A stretch of 64,000 bases of DNA, from the NCBI GenBank assembly GCA_936450465.1, contig OW388289.1, forward strand, positions 79,224,593-79,288,592, given 5' to 3'. The stretch comes from Gibbula magus. Its lineage: Eukaryota > Mollusca > Gastropoda > Trochida > Trochidae. The notes beneath the pieces are model-generated. The model did no database searches and was not told the origin of the DNA. It worked only from the letters and a program-made list of their open reading frames with translations. Positions 11,690 to 22,995 of this stretch are shown in pieces; within the stretch, counting starts at the first letter, position 1; every line of letters begins with the position of its first letter. A program made the position numbers and the translations under genes.

Positions 11690-12010
11690 GAGGAAGTGCT
11701 CCCCCAAATGGGGTCACATTCTTAAAAACCTATTTTCATCTTCTTCTCCAGTTCCAAAAGGTCTAGAGAGCTGAAGAGTTGTGTGTCAATGTGGGATTTT
11801 AAATTGTAGATTTCGTGACCCCATGGCCCCAAATGGGGTCAGTGTGGTCACATCCTTAAAAACCTATGTTCATCTTCTTCTCCAGTTTCAAAAGGTCTAG
11901 AGAACTGAAAAGTTGTGTACAGAATCCCCAATTCTAGATTTGGTGATCCTGGCCTGGGACCCCAAATAAAGGCCATGACCTTAAAACCTATATTTGTTGT
12001 GTGTCCATGG
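11690..12010 (-). mobile_element. pearl-like element, family A, copy 2, without hairpin end
   Basis: Two and a part core units of about 130 bp are visible. Each runs from 'GGGGTCA' through 'TTCATCTTCTTCTCCAGTT' and 'GTCTAGAG(A)GCTGAA' to 'TAGATTTCGTGACCCC'. They match the minus-strand reading of 33400-33908. The tetranucleotide run and hairpin are absent, so this is a truncated copy. It abuts the end of the decayed gene remnant. Confidence 0.65.
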
Positions 12011-12149
12011 CAACATTTTGGACATTAGTCTTTTAGAGTAATAACTTGAATTGAATTGGGGGAGGGAGGAGACATCTGTTTTTATAATAAAAAAAAACAC
12101 CTTATCGTTTTAATTACATTAACTACATGGGGGTGGGGGGATAAATCTG

Positions 12150-12250
12150 ATGGCTCTTAATTCAACAAAATAACGTTGTTAGGACGTTGTCACAACGTTA
12201 TGTTTACGTCCTCAGAACGTCGACATATACGTTATTTTGGATATCCCAGT
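12150..12250. repeat. AACGTT-rich repeat, part 1
   Basis: Repeated AACGTT and ACGTTGT words lie next to 'GGATATCCCAGTAACA'. A matching AACGTT-rich stretch ending in 'GCTAGCTGGGAT' lies at 13375-13575. The two could be ends of one 1.3-1.4 kb element, but no clean terminal repeat pairs them. Confidence 0.4.
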
Positions 12251-12765
12251 AACACTCCCAACAAAGTTATCTTATTGGGATTTTCATAAGAATTCCACAT
12301 TGACCAAGTTACACATGTAAAGCACAATTGTGTTTGACAGCATATATATACATACCTTATACGCTCTAAAGAATATCGGGTGTTTCCTGATAGTATTCCC
12401 TTAAAAGTAATGGAATTTTGTAACAGCTATGCTTCGGAGTAAAGGTGAGTTTCTTTTACAGCAAATATGGTATATATTTCGTGTCAGGTGTACCAAAAAC
12501 TAAAATTGTATTCACCTGTAAAAATAAAATACAAGAAAAACGAGTTTCTTCGTGTCACCAATGCACATGTTTCTTCATTCCATCAGCGAAGCAGCATTCT
12601 GTAAAAGAAACATAGAAATAAATTTTAAAGAGAAAGAACAATCTTGTCTATATAAAATAACTCTTATGAAATGCATGGCTATTGCATTATTCTATACAGA
12701 GGTCGTTTATGTAATGTAACAATCTCATTAAAATCAAATATCTGATTCTTAAGGCAATACCTATT

Positions 12766-13057
12766 TGGGTTGTCACTCATCCAAGATACTATTAATAATT
12801 TAATATAATAACACTTTATTGTCTTCAATACAAAGTAAATTGGAAATTTATTTTGTGCTCTGAGCACCCGGCAGCCACAGTGCAGCGCCAGTTCAAGCGT
12901 TATTCTGTCCTTATAATGCTGAGCGCCAAGCAAGGATCTTTTAACGTAAAGATCTTACGGAATCCCAGTAGAGCTCCGTTGAAAAGCCTGCTTTCAGATT
13001 TGTGAAAGCGAACACGGGGCACTAAGGGATTCCGTATCTTGGATGAATGACAACCCA
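12766..13057. mobile_element. non-autonomous element with 24-bp inverted ends
   Basis: TGGGTTGTCACTCATCCAAG.. at 12766-12789 is inverted at 13034-13057 with one mismatch. The 290-bp interior has a GC-richer part containing 'GCAGCCACAGTGCAGCGCC' and 'GAGCGCCAAGCAAGGATC', with no coding potential. The size and inverted ends suggest a miniature inverted-repeat element. The GC-rich middle may come from an older repeat. Confidence 0.5.
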
Positions 13058-13374
13058 AACTTTTAAAGTTTAGCCTTGGCAATAAGTTTTTATAGTTGTT
13101 GGAATATTGTTATGTCGGAAAGGACATATCAGATATGAAGTATAATTGCATATCATTCGTTTGTAAATGCCTGAAAACACTATTGGCCCCCTCTGAGCAT
13201 GCCAGAACACCCAGGTTCATGTGTGCTATGTACCCTGCTTCTCCTAATTCCAGTCCGGCTCTCTCATCCGTCTCTAGCAGTCGACTGTTAAAAGAGTATT
13301 TAAAAACGTATAATATATATATACACACAGAAACATAAAACAAACTGTATAATAATGAATATTTTAGATAAAAG

Positions 13375-13575
13375 GTCCTTACAACGTTATGTGAACATTG
13401 AGTTTGGGTTTGAAAAATACGTTGTCAGGACGTAACGTAACGTGTGACGTTGTGTCTTGGTAGTCGAATAACATGTGAGAACGTTTTAATAACGTTATAG
13501 TTATGTAATTTCCCGACCTTACCAAACCGAGACGTAAAAATTACCTTGTGAGTACGTCCAATGCTAGCTGGGATT
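13375..13575. repeat. AACGTT-rich repeat, part 2
   Basis: The stretch contains CAACGTTATG, ACGTTGTCAGGACGT, AACGTTTTAATAACGTTA and ends with ATGCTAGCTGGGATT. The words are shared with 12150-12250, so it is probably a copy or end of the same repeat family. Confidence 0.4.
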
Positions 13576-13589
13576 GTTTCAAATGTTGG

Positions 13590-13960
13590 TCTTCCGTGAT
13601 GAATACCAAGTAAGAGCCCCCATGTTTACAAGGATTTTTGTAGTGATTTCAGAACGCATAACCTTTGACCTTGAATGTGAACATTTCAAAAATAACTCCC
13701 CAGGTGTACATGTTTAAGAAAGAAACTGGACATGAGGTCTTAATACCTTCTTGAAAAAAGTCATTTAGTGGTTTCAGAACTGGTGACATTGACCAAATCG
13801 TGTGACCTTGATCTTTGATCTTCAAGGTCACCCATTCAATGCTCTATTTTCATTGTGTATAACAATGATGCAATGATTAAAATGTAAATTGTTGAAATAA
13901 GCCATGTTCGCAAATACATGCTTAAGTTGTGACCTTTGACCTTTGGCGGATTTTAGCGAA
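13590..13960. repeat. repeat rich in TGACCTTTGACC-type words
   Basis: Several 'TGACCTT(T/G)GA' direct repeats and one inverted copy (CTTGATCTTTGATCTTCAAGGTCACC) are spaced over 350 bp. Such words resemble nuclear-receptor DR1 half-sites but also occur in dispersed mollusc repeats. I favour a degraded repeat over regulation. Confidence 0.3.
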
Positions 13961-15180
13961 AACCTTTTTAAAATCTTGGTCTTTCTCCATAGTTGATCAC
14001 AAAAGTCCTAGGTGGACTGCAATGTGAAGTGAAATGTATCTTGCCACATTTGGGATTTACCTCATTTTTCATCATCTAATTTAGAATGAAAAAACATTCC
14101 ATCGTGGTTCTGTCTTTTATCCTTTCTGGAATAAGTGGTAATTACAAGAAAAAAGTGATTATTATCAGTTTTAAAAAGGACAAAGATAAGATATTTCTAT
14201 ATTTTACTTTTGAAAAGAAGTCATGTTCTTGATAATCAAATTTCGTTGTATATAGAATAACTTGTTAAGCCAACAAATCTTTCCGCATCTTATGAAAAAT
14301 ATTCTCATTTTTAAATAAGCTTTTAGTAATATTATGTCCATCAACAGACATTTTCCGTTTTTATCTGTTCCATTATTATAAAAAGCTTTTGCAACCATTA
14401 TTTCTGTAGGAATATAAACAAATTATGAAGGCAAACTTAGGAAAGGCTTTCACTAATGTGTTTTAGAGAATAGTGTATGACAATAATCGTAAATGTTTTA
14501 TATCATGAGGACAATTATATTTAATGGAAGTCGGTCATAAGTTTAGATATAGTTGAAGAAAATTGGCAGTTTGACCCGTCAGACACCTTCGTAGAATGTC
14601 AGTTTCAAAATCTATCTAGTCATCATAATGTCATCTCCAACCCTATATAATTAGTTACTATGACAAATTACTATTTTATAGGTTCTAACACGTGATATAA
14701 CGAGTGATATAAAACAAGAAAGTAAAGCGATTGACCAAACATACTCACTCACTGTGCTTCACGTAATAAGTTCATCAATCAACTTATTTTTGTTGGCAAA
14801 GTTAGCTCAGTCACAGATTTTATGTAACTGTCGGAGATGTCCTTCAATCGGACCATTGTGTTTGTGCATGTTAATAGGTGAGAATCGTGTTGAATTTTGT
14901 GGGAAATTGGACATGATGAAGACACATCGAACCACGTGTCATAATGCAATGCATTTGTAACGTCGCGAAAGATGATACGAACGGAAGAGAATAATAACGG
15001 ATGGACATTATCCAAACGGTAATAATGTAGTTAACAACGTCGCATCACACGTGCTGTCGACTGCAGACGGATCTCATGATATTAACATGATATTTGGAGG
15101 AGGTCGGATTCTGACTTTGACACTATGTGAAACAAAATAATTACTTTGGGTTTTCATATTTCTTTTAGAATGGAGACCTC
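13960..15180. other. non-coding, no recognisable feature
   Basis: AT-rich sequence with only short ORFs on both strands. Overlapping ORFs at 14754-15015 on opposite strands have no recognisable motifs. Confidence 0.4.
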
Positions 15181-15345
15181 TAACATTTATCTGTCAATGA
15201 AACCCAAAATGGGGTCACAGGGGTCACATCCTTAAAATCCTACTTTCATCTTCTCCAGTTCCAAAAGGTCTAGAGAGCTGAAAAATTGTGTGGAGACTCC
15301 TTGGATAATGGGGATTCTAAATTGTAGATATCGTGACCCCATGCA
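15180..15345 (-). mobile_element. pearl-like element, family A, copy 3, single core unit
   Basis: One core unit ('AAATGGGGTCACAGGGGTCA' .. 'CCAAAAGGTCTAGAGAGCTG' .. 'TAGATATCGTGACCCCATG') matches the other family A copies. No ACGG run or hairpin is attached. Confidence 0.6.
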
Positions 15346-15349
15346 CAGG

Positions 15350-17700
15350 GGCTTGTATTGTCGAAACTAGCGATAAGAAAGCATATGAAGTCGACGATTC
15401 AGTCCCATATACTATAAAAAGAAGTAAAGGGATGTAACGGGGTCAAAACCCCATGTCCGTTTGAAATTATATTTCAGAAAGTTGTCATCATATTATCATT
15501 AAATGTTATATACCACGTCAAAGCCAATACATTTGTCTTTAAAACAAGCCATCAAACGCAAAAATCGATCGGATAATAACAAGGATATGATTTTTCAAAG
15601 CCTAAAATATTAGCACATTGCTCATGTGAGCCATTTGGGTAGCCCACCAAAATGATAAAGAATTCGCTTGAAATATTATTATAAAATACTTTATAATATC
15701 CTGTCAGCTAATAGTGACCCATTTACAAAGCCCAGTATTTGGTGCATCAGATCGCGCAAGAATTATAACATGAGGTGCTGTGTAAACCTATTTTTTGCTT
15801 GTTAACAATGTACTACTTGAGATAACTTAAATATTCAACGTTAGATAATAAATCAATGAATTCCTGATGAGCTACAGAGCCCATGGTTCTATTTTAAAGA
15901 AAAAAACACATTTTTAACACTTCGGATAACATTATTATACTCTATATATAACCACGTAACATGATATACAATGTATGACATTGAGTCGTGCATGGTTATC
16001 AACAGATTTTGAAATGCCACTCTAACAAACTACGAAGAATAGTGACATTCAAATGATTGATTCGTATAAGAAAAAGTCTTAATTTTCAATTACAATAACA
16101 CGCAACAACGAGTCACAATATCACAGTGATGTTGATGTTAAGACAGGGCAAGGCTGAGTCTGTAATCTATAATTGAAAGGTAGTTTTACAGTCAGGAATT
16201 ATTTCATTAAAGTAGTTAATTGGCATTCGTATCTCTGCCCAACAGTGTATCCTGAAGTATAACATAAATTTTCATCTTTCCTCATTGATGGCGAATCTTA
16301 TAAATACAAATTTCAGACTGACATGCATGTATTATGTAATTAGTTAGAATGTATTATTAAAACATCAGTGATCTTTATTTAAATGGCCAACAGGTCCTCC
16401 TTTTTGGAGCAGGGATTGAAGAATAAAATACTTTATTGGATTTTTATTGGGTGCATAATGTAAATGCAGTGTCTTCCAAACAGCATATTTAACTCTTTAA
16501 CGTTAAACCTATATTTTACCTACCGAAACTAAGATTATTGTTAATATATTTTCATTCCTATTTGTTTTCTGATCAAAATCACACGAAATATGATTTTTAA
16601 TATTTCAAAACACCCAATTCGTTTCATAACCTGCTTCCTTTCATCACGTTAATTGCTTTTATCACCTCGCTACCCAGAACAACCTCCAGAGGTTAGACTG
16701 TATAGTGATGTTTTAAAAACGTTTAATGCGTGTTCCTATTACTTCGTGATGGACCAAAGTTTTTCCTCTTTTCTTCACACACGCAATAATGGTCACGATC
16801 TGAAAAGCAATTTGCAGAGCTTTGATGCTGCAAAAACAAGACTTGATTAAATCATTTTAAAAATGTCTAAGATGTGGAATTGACTCTTACACTTACAGAG
16901 GCAGCATACATAAGCAACCTGCATATTTGACCTTCAACCAATGTTCCAGTATACATATGTATTACATTGACAGTATAACATATTTACTCCTTTCAATCTA
17001 TTATGTGTGGTTAATTAATGTTTTCAGTATCTCGTAAATCAGATATTATTGATGACCAATCCATACAACTGTCTTAATGTATAGAGATTATTGTTGAACT
17101 TTAAGCATGTAAGTTGGACTACTATTTGTGGCGGGTCGGTCTCTAATGGATGACAAGTTGAAGTGTACGAGTATTCATGACGTTGTTACACGATGACGTC
17201 ATAATATCTTACTCTTCCCGTTGTTATTCTAACTTGCCGTTGGTGGAGAAAGCAATGATTTCAAGAAAGTCACAATAAAGGAAATGGAATGAAAGGTTTG
17301 TATTTGCGGAGCCCGTCTCAAACGACCTGAATGCCGAAACCGTTTGGAATGAAATTGAAAGGATTTTAGAGATAAGAAGAAAGAAAACTCCTAATCACTG
17401 CTAATAGAAAAGTGGTATGAGAAAGTTTTGAGAATTCTTATTTCATGCAGGATCTCGTTCAATATCTAAAAAGTGTTAATTTTGACATTCTACACTTCCG
17501 CTAAGAAAGAACTTGTGTTTGCCTCTAGCAAACAGAACTGCGGAACGATCATATCAGTGGTATACGGAAAGTGATCGTGTGCAGAATGGTGCTTTGTATA
17601 TCAAAGCCAGCTATGAACAAGGGTGTCGCTGATTACCGTCGTTGAAGAAATCGAGAAAACTTCCATTTGAACTGAAATCGCGATCGACTGATCATTCGTC
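15350..17700. other. non-coding; weak similarity of 16660-16930 to 29900-30160
   Basis: No gene is recognised. The stretch around 16780-16930 ('GGTCACGATCTGAAAAGCAA', 'CTTACACTTACAGAGGCAGC') resembles 30020-30140 in order, suggesting a diverged duplicate. A TGACGTCA word lies near 17192. Confidence 0.35.
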
Positions 17701-17714
17701 TTTTAGAGATTGTT

Positions 17715-18035
17715 ATGAAAAGTAAAACAATTACCCAACAAATTAATAACATAAATTTTAGTATTAAATTGCAGAGGTACCGTACAGTAAGAACACGTTT
17801 TCGTGCAAAAGGGTGTATGGAATGCCCTGACCGAGGATCTCTCAGTTATTTTATTGTGAATGCACATAGCAAGGGAATCAATGATGACCCATCTATCACA
17901 AAAATGGAATGGTTCCTTTGTTCTTTATACGTAATTGGCATAATTATTTTCACATTCCTCTTACTCAAGCCATTGCTCAATCCATATAAAGAGCTAGCAA
18001 CAACAACTCAAAGCACTTCAAAGTTGTCCACTTGA
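17715..18035 (+). CDS. possible small membrane protein or 3' exon, 106 codons
   Basis: The open frame starts with MKSKTITQQINN, has a basic middle, and carries a clear hydrophobic segment at about residues 66-88 (WFLCSLYVIGIIIFTFLLLK), then a Ser/Thr-rich tail ending STSKLST. The hydrophobic run is long enough for one membrane helix. A TTTTAG acceptor-like word lies just upstream of the ATG, so this could be a last exon instead of a whole gene. Its last codons fall in a block duplicated at 21665-21868 and 43296-43526, where 11-13 codons stay open in the corresponding frame. I recognise no family and have no expression evidence. It may be chance. Confidence 0.2.
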   Translation: MKSKTITQQINNINFSIKLQRYRTVRTRFRAKGCMECPDRGSLSYFIVNAHSKGINDDPSITKMEWFLCSLYVIGIIIFTFLLLKPLLNPYKELATTTQSTSKLST

Positions 18036-18270
18036 GATACAGCTTCAAACAACTAATATACTCTCATCCTTTCACAAAGGAGATAGTGTACTCTGTATTC
18101 AAGTTATATGTCAGAGTGTCTGCTCAAATAGAGTTTATGTCTCCCGAATCTCTTTCAGTCTCTCGATAATTCAACATTATTAGTATCCAAATAAAATCAA
18201 ACATGACATGACCAACAAATTATGTTTTGCGCGCCTTTGTGTATTACTTAGTGAGCTTGCGTTCATTGTA
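17990..18270 (+). repeat. paralogous block 'a', copy 1
   Basis: The block 'CTCAAAGCACTTCAAAGTTG' .. 'CACAAAGGAGATAGTGTACTC' .. 'GAGCTTGCGTTCATTG' recurs at 21665-21868 and 43296-43526 with the same internal order. It is non-coding apart from the first codons and has no transposon-like ends. Confidence 0.7.
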
Positions 18271-19147
18271 CATGTAGTTCTATCTATGCGATGTATTTTT
18301 CTACTAACAGTGTGAAATAAATAGATCATATCTGTCAGTAAACTAATAATACTATAATTTTATCTCATCGACTAAGGTAGAACGTTTTTATCTTTGCTTT
18401 AAAAATATAGTAGTTTTCTTTCTTACGATAATCTCTTTGGTTTCTTCTTAGTTTTTTTTCTCTCCAATAACATGTTCTAATGGTTACAACTTCCAACCAA
18501 TCGCATTTGATATCAATTTCATTTCATTTACATAACACATATCTTTTTCACATGACCATTCAAATATCTGCCATATCAATATCATCGTTCGTTACAGCAA
18601 GTCTTCGTAAGTACGTTTTAAGTTTGGACGGGTTGTAAACTTCACATATTCGACAGACAGTTGTTGTGGGATGGGTCCAGTTTGGTCAGTTTTGAATATT
18701 TTCCGTGGAATGATGTTAACGATCTGAACTTGTTTGGATAACTACAGTTCATAATCCATTAATATTCAGTCTGATTAAAATCGACGGTTTTCCGAGGAAT
18801 AAAAATTCGAAAATAGTGCATCTACCGGGATACGAACTCATATCGTTCGAAGGTTTCCTCGCAAAACCGTCTGATAATAGCCCGTAGACTCGCATGTTCT
18901 GACGCAATTCAATTAACCAATCACTGGACCTCCAACAAAAGCTTTCGGTGCAAGAACCTAGGGGTAGATAACTCCAAACAGCTATACTTACGTCAGTTCC
19001 GAATGCTGTCAAAAAGGAGACCGTTTAAAAACTACGTGATTGGTCAGCTATTTATCTGGGGTTCGTCTGCGCTAAACTGGTTAGGAACACGTGCCTATAC
19101 GCGGTGTTCTCAGACCTTGTGGCGAGAACTCTACAGAACCTGTTCGT

Positions 19148-19304
19148 ATCCCGGTTGGGGTATATAGTAATATCAATGATGCCGTCCGTCCGTCCGAAAC
19201 ATTTTTGTCCGATCGATTTAAGAAAACCTAATATCATCTCATCCTTTTCAAATTTGGAACATGTTTTCTTCACCACTAGGAGAGGTGCAGTGCGAAATGT
19301 AACA
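19148..19304 (-). mobile_element. pearl-like element, family B, copy 1
   Basis: On the minus strand a core unit ('TGCACCTCTCCTAGTGGTGA' .. 'CAAATTTGAAAAGGATGAGA' .. 'CGATCGGACAAAAATG') is followed by three GGACG-type units and then a decayed end 'CTATATACCCCAACCGGGAT'. It matches the fuller copy at 23880-24280. Confidence 0.7.
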
Positions 19305-19480
19305 CCCATTATATTTGGCGTCATGTTTGGAAGGAAATCAGCATTGCTTTATCATAAATAAAACAAATAGACCAATGAAGACTTAGAGCCTGCAATAGGA
19401 AACGCACTCATTTATTAAAGATTATAACTCTGGAAATGTGTATTGTCCACGATCCATCAAATCTCAAATGTCCCTGTAGA
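19303..19480 (+). repeat. paralogous block 'b', copy 1
   Basis: 'CCCATTATATTTGGCGT' .. 'GCATTGCTTTATC' .. 'AAACAAATAGACCAATGAAG' .. 'GTGTATTGTC' recurs in the same order at 32529-32770. It abuts the family B element. Confidence 0.65.
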
Positions 19481-19996
19481 TAGTTAATCAGTACATGTAT
19501 AATGATTATCTGGAAACACACAATTTATAACGTCTCTATAGGAGCAAACTTTTAAAATCAAGTTTCGAAAACATTTGTTCAAGGTTCTTCCTGAACAAAA
19601 AGGCCTTGATAAAAATCTGCGCTTTGTACCTCCTTAACTAGGCGAGATAGGGTAGTGAAGAGGGCTGATTTACGTTGTACATCAACTATGCGTGAGCGCA
19701 TTAAAGTACAAGTAAAACATATGAAAAATATTTAAAATTTCATTTAAACATGATACTCTTATTTGATACTCTTTTAACTTCAATTCCAAACTTTCGAAGC
19801 GAATTCATTTTGCAAAAAGGGATTTCAGCACCAAATGTTTATACCCTGATGAATGAAACTGTTTATATTTCTGTACAACAAATATAATTATCAAGGGTAT
19901 TAAAACAGACGTCGACTTTATTCGTCTACAGTATTTGTATCGGTACGGTTGAAAAAGTTGACATCGTTTTTTTTCCCCGACAATATACATAGCAGT

Positions 19997-20275
19997 GCGT
20001 GAATGACATTTGCAAATTGAATTTCCGACCAAAGTTGGATGTTGTTAGATGTTGTCAGTTTCGTTTGAATTCTTCAACAAAAAAGTTGATTGTGCCTTTT
20101 TCCAAGAACATGCATCACTCAAACGTTTTTGTGGATTATCTCCATTCTACATGTCCATACATCAGTCAATCTATCTCTTTCTTTAACGAGTAAATCATTT
20201 GTATTTACGCGTCTATCACGGTAAATGTCCTATGTACAAATTAGTTGTTGATAAACTTGAGACGTTGTCTGTACA
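19997..20275 (+). repeat. paralogous block 'c', copy 1, diverged
   Basis: 'AATTGAATTTCCGACCAAAG', then 'CTCCATTCTACATG', 'GTCAATCTATCT' and 'TAGTTGTTGAT' occur in the same order as at 51080-51310 and 62535-62765. Identity is clearly lower than between those two. Confidence 0.5.
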
Positions 20276-20984
20276 CCTATCAGAAGGTATATTATGAGCA
20301 TGTTCTAGTTTGCGGTTTCGTTGGGAAAATATGACCGAAAAATCGATTTACTGTATATACAGTTAATTAATTAGTTTGTGTGTTAAAAACATTGTAGTCA
20401 TTACTACTAGTCAACAAAGACTTCAACTCCTCCACCATTACCAAAGTTACTAACACCTGATTACGGGTTTAGCAATGTTGAGAAGCTATAATAGTATCAT
20501 ACTTCTTGAGTTTGTATGAGAGGTAATAGCCTGTTTATGAACAGTACGTTGTTGACGCCATATGACATGTTCATAGTCAGACATAAGGTAATATGTATAT
20601 AACTATCATTAATTTCAGCAATGTTTATATTCAGAAATGGTTGTACTTTGACCAACGGTGTTAAACTTAAAAGCAATCGGTATCACTGATAACATTCAAG
20701 TTCATTTGATATATAATAGTATGATTATAACTATAGTTTAGTTCATATGTGTATACTTCTGTGGTGTACACATGGAAAATTGGATGAAGACACAAACATG
20801 AACATATGTATAAATGTGTTCAAGGTTGGATTTAAAGGAACATCTATGAAATCCAATACCTGTACACAAATCGTTGATGAACACAACTATTAGTAGATAA
20901 AAGGTACATGTACAGCATGGAGCACAGACATGACACCACAAATATACCACAACAGTTTAGTGTATCAACTTTACTTTATTAAGT

Positions 20985-21080
20985 AGAACATATTTAATAA
21001 AATAACTTTATATGAAAATAATGAATATTCAAAATATGGTATCAGCACAAGTGGCCGTGTCCTTACGAATAACATACGAC
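20985..21080 (+). repeat. paralogous block 'd', copy 1
   Basis: 'AATAATGAATATTCAAAATATGG' followed by 'CCTTACGAATAACATACGA' recurs at 36200-36290 as 'AATAATGAATATTTAAAACATGG' and 'CCTTACAATTAACATACGA'. Confidence 0.55.
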
Positions 21081-21344
21081 TCTTCAAACATTTGGGGGTG
21101 ATTTTGGTTTAACTCCGCTTTCATGAGTATTTCACTTATATCATGGCTGTAAGTATTATTGGGGGGAAACACCCTCGCGATTTTTTTATGCCATAACCGC
21201 TCGGTACACCGTCAGACGAATATGCATATCCTACATTATGTTCATCAATTTATTGTTGCATCAAAACTATTTGATTCATAGATTATAATAGTCCTTGCAA
21301 TTAAATTAATAACCTTAATTAGCCATCATGTATGTTCTAACAAG

Positions 21345-21400
21345 GCAAAAATGAGCTCAGTTCACATACCCTCGCCTGTACAAGTGTGACCTCCTTCATA
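21345..21400 (+). repeat. possible solo left end of a family C pearl-like element
   Basis: 'CAAGGCAAAAATGAGCTCAG' followed by 'TTCACATACCCTCGCC' resembles the left end of the element at 27190-27590 ('CAAGACAAAAGTGAGCATGG', 'CTCACATATACCCCCCGCC'). Nothing else of the element follows clearly. Confidence 0.3.
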
Positions 21401-21664
21401 CAATATCAATAAATTGGAAATTATAATTTAAATCTAGTCAGTCATGTCAATGAATATTAATGATTGTTTTAATAGAAATATTTTCAGAATTATTAGAATC
21501 ATGGAGTTTAAACCAATAAAAGACACAACAATACCAAATATGTAATCATTCAAATTTGAGGTTTCTAAGTTACAGTAATTTATATATAAGTTTACTGTAA
21601 AAAGATTTTGTAGATGGCATGATAAATGTTTATTTTACGAGACAAGATGACTATTATATAATGA

Positions 21665-21868
21665 TCAAGCCACGAAACAATAACTCAAAGCACATCAAAG
21701 ATGTCCATTCGAGATATAGCTTCCAGTAACTTCATCCTTACACAAAGGAAATTATGCACTCCATAATCAAGTTAGATGTCAGTGTCCCAGCCTAGCTAAC
21801 ACATCACAGCCAAACAATTTATCTTTGGTGAAACTATTAGCTTTGTTTAGTGATCTTGCGTTCATTCG
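21665..21868 (+). repeat. paralogous block 'a', copy 2
   Basis: 'TAACTCAAAGCACATCAAAG' .. 'CACAAAGGAAATTATGCACTC' .. 'GTGATCTTGCGTTCATTC' is collinear with blocks at 17990-18270 and 43296-43526. Confidence 0.7.
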
Positions 21869-21986
21869 ATTTTTTTTTATTTTACACCATGGCTTGTAAC
21901 ACAAATGGGATTAGGGACAAGGGCTTCTTTCGAAATTAACTACTACTAACGTATGAGTGAGTATGATGTTTTCTTTGGCTATCTCT

Positions 21987-22021
21987 GTTGGCTTTGTGGT
22001 GCCATAATTCACAAAGCCAAC
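21987..22021. repeat. 12-bp perfect hairpin
   Basis: GTTGGCTTTGTG at 21987-21998 is perfectly inverted at 22010-22021 around an 11-base loop. It may be a small structured element or the core of a decayed palindromic insertion. Confidence 0.7.
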
Positions 22022-22765
22022 CCTCGTCTAAGAAACAATTTACTTTGTTTACATAAAAACTTCATCATTGTAAACTACAGGTCCGCTCGTTGCATCAGGA
22101 ATACATTTCAACTTCTCTATTTCCTGTGTGTGGATCAGCCTTTAACGTTTTCGAGAGTAATACATTATCTTTGATTTCTTCCGAAACGAGTTTGCGCTTA
22201 TTCTCGAGAACAAGCGATAATTTTAATTTCACTTGGCGACTTGGTTTGTTATCGCATGGACGGACTCCTTCTTGTCTACTTGGTTTATATTTTAAGATGA
22301 TGCATATGTATATATGTACATGTAGTTGTTTTATGTTTTATTTGAACATTTACAGTGCTTGTATAATATATTGTAATAATAAACGACGTTAATGCCTACA
22401 TGTATATAGGCCCAAATTGTCCTGGTGATTGTATATCTTTCATTCAATTATGTTTATCAACTTTGTATCTCTGGACACCTGATTAAAATAATGTTCGTAC
22501 TTATTTTAAGGAAAACTCATTGACTTTTAACGTGATATCTAAGAAGTAGATTTCATAACGTGTTTGTTCACTGGCTTATAAACGGTTTGAAAGGTGCAAG
22601 TTAAACTGGTAGAAATGCCGGAGCTTGTCGAACATGTTGAACTTTCAATGCATTAATAAGACTGAACAAACACAGTATTAAATATATTTCTTATGAATCA
22701 AATTACTTACTTACTACTTCTTATGTTTACTTATTTTAAGGAAAACTCGTTGGCTTTTAACGTGG

Positions 22766-22995
22766 TACACTGTAAAACTATACCGTATTATTAAACAGTA
22801 AAAGGTTGGCAACCGTGCTGACATTCTGGTACCGTAACATTACAGTATGTACCGTAAAATTACAGTATGTACCGTAAAATTACAGTATGTACCGTATTAT
22901 ACAGTATACCGTTATTTTACGGTACAGCAATGTCAGCAAGGTTGCCATCCTTCTACTGTATGAAAACGGTAGTATACTGTTTCGACTGTAGAATC
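22766..22995. mobile_element. palindromic miniature element with internal ~20-bp tandem repeats
   Basis: The left arm (about 22766-22845, 'ACAGTAAAAGGTTGGCAACC' .. 'GCTGACATTCTGGTACCGTAA') is inverted on the right (about 22912-22992, 'TTACGGTACAGCAATGTCAG' .. 'GGTTGCCATCCTTCTACTGT'). The centre holds three near-identical units of about 20 bp, each containing ATTACAGTATGTACCGTA. Large inverted arms and no coding potential fit a miniature inverted-repeat element. A frame through it is an artefact of the repeats. Confidence 0.75.

Larger units (their letters stand above)
9120..11690 (+). pseudogene. decayed member of an invertebrate multicopy gene family, interrupted by a pearl-like element
   Basis: Blocks remembered from a large family of uncharacterised, often repeat-associated invertebrate proteins occur in the expected order. 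An N-terminal part with FLVTCLDKANSIIQ and EEDDIKERMK is near 9150-9280. CQWVADNFDYN..TTHVKGIIA, compared with the usual aDNxDxNxxTxxGxxTxHGMG block, is near 9630-9710. RLGGFHQLF, usually followed by MSFLG, is near 10722-10750. LIRAEGTG, usually RAExTGDW, is near 10970-10995. A late block with SFELS..ALASIHEDGSMRK is near 11635-11700. Stops and frameshifts separate them. Family D of the pearl-like elements (10105-10682) sits inside, and family A copy 2 follows at 11690. I do not know the biochemical function of the family. The assignment rests on motif memory and is moderate to low in confidence. Confidence 0.45.

Noticed and set aside
13590..13960. Cluster of nuclear-receptor-like TGACCTTTGACC sites as an enhancer
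   Set aside because: The words are spread as in a degraded dispersed repeat, and no gene is nearby to regulate.
18780..18910. Possible tRNA-derived SINE on the minus strand (GAGTTCGTATCCC resembles a B box)
   Set aside because: No convincing A box, body or tail was found, and one weak box is not enough.
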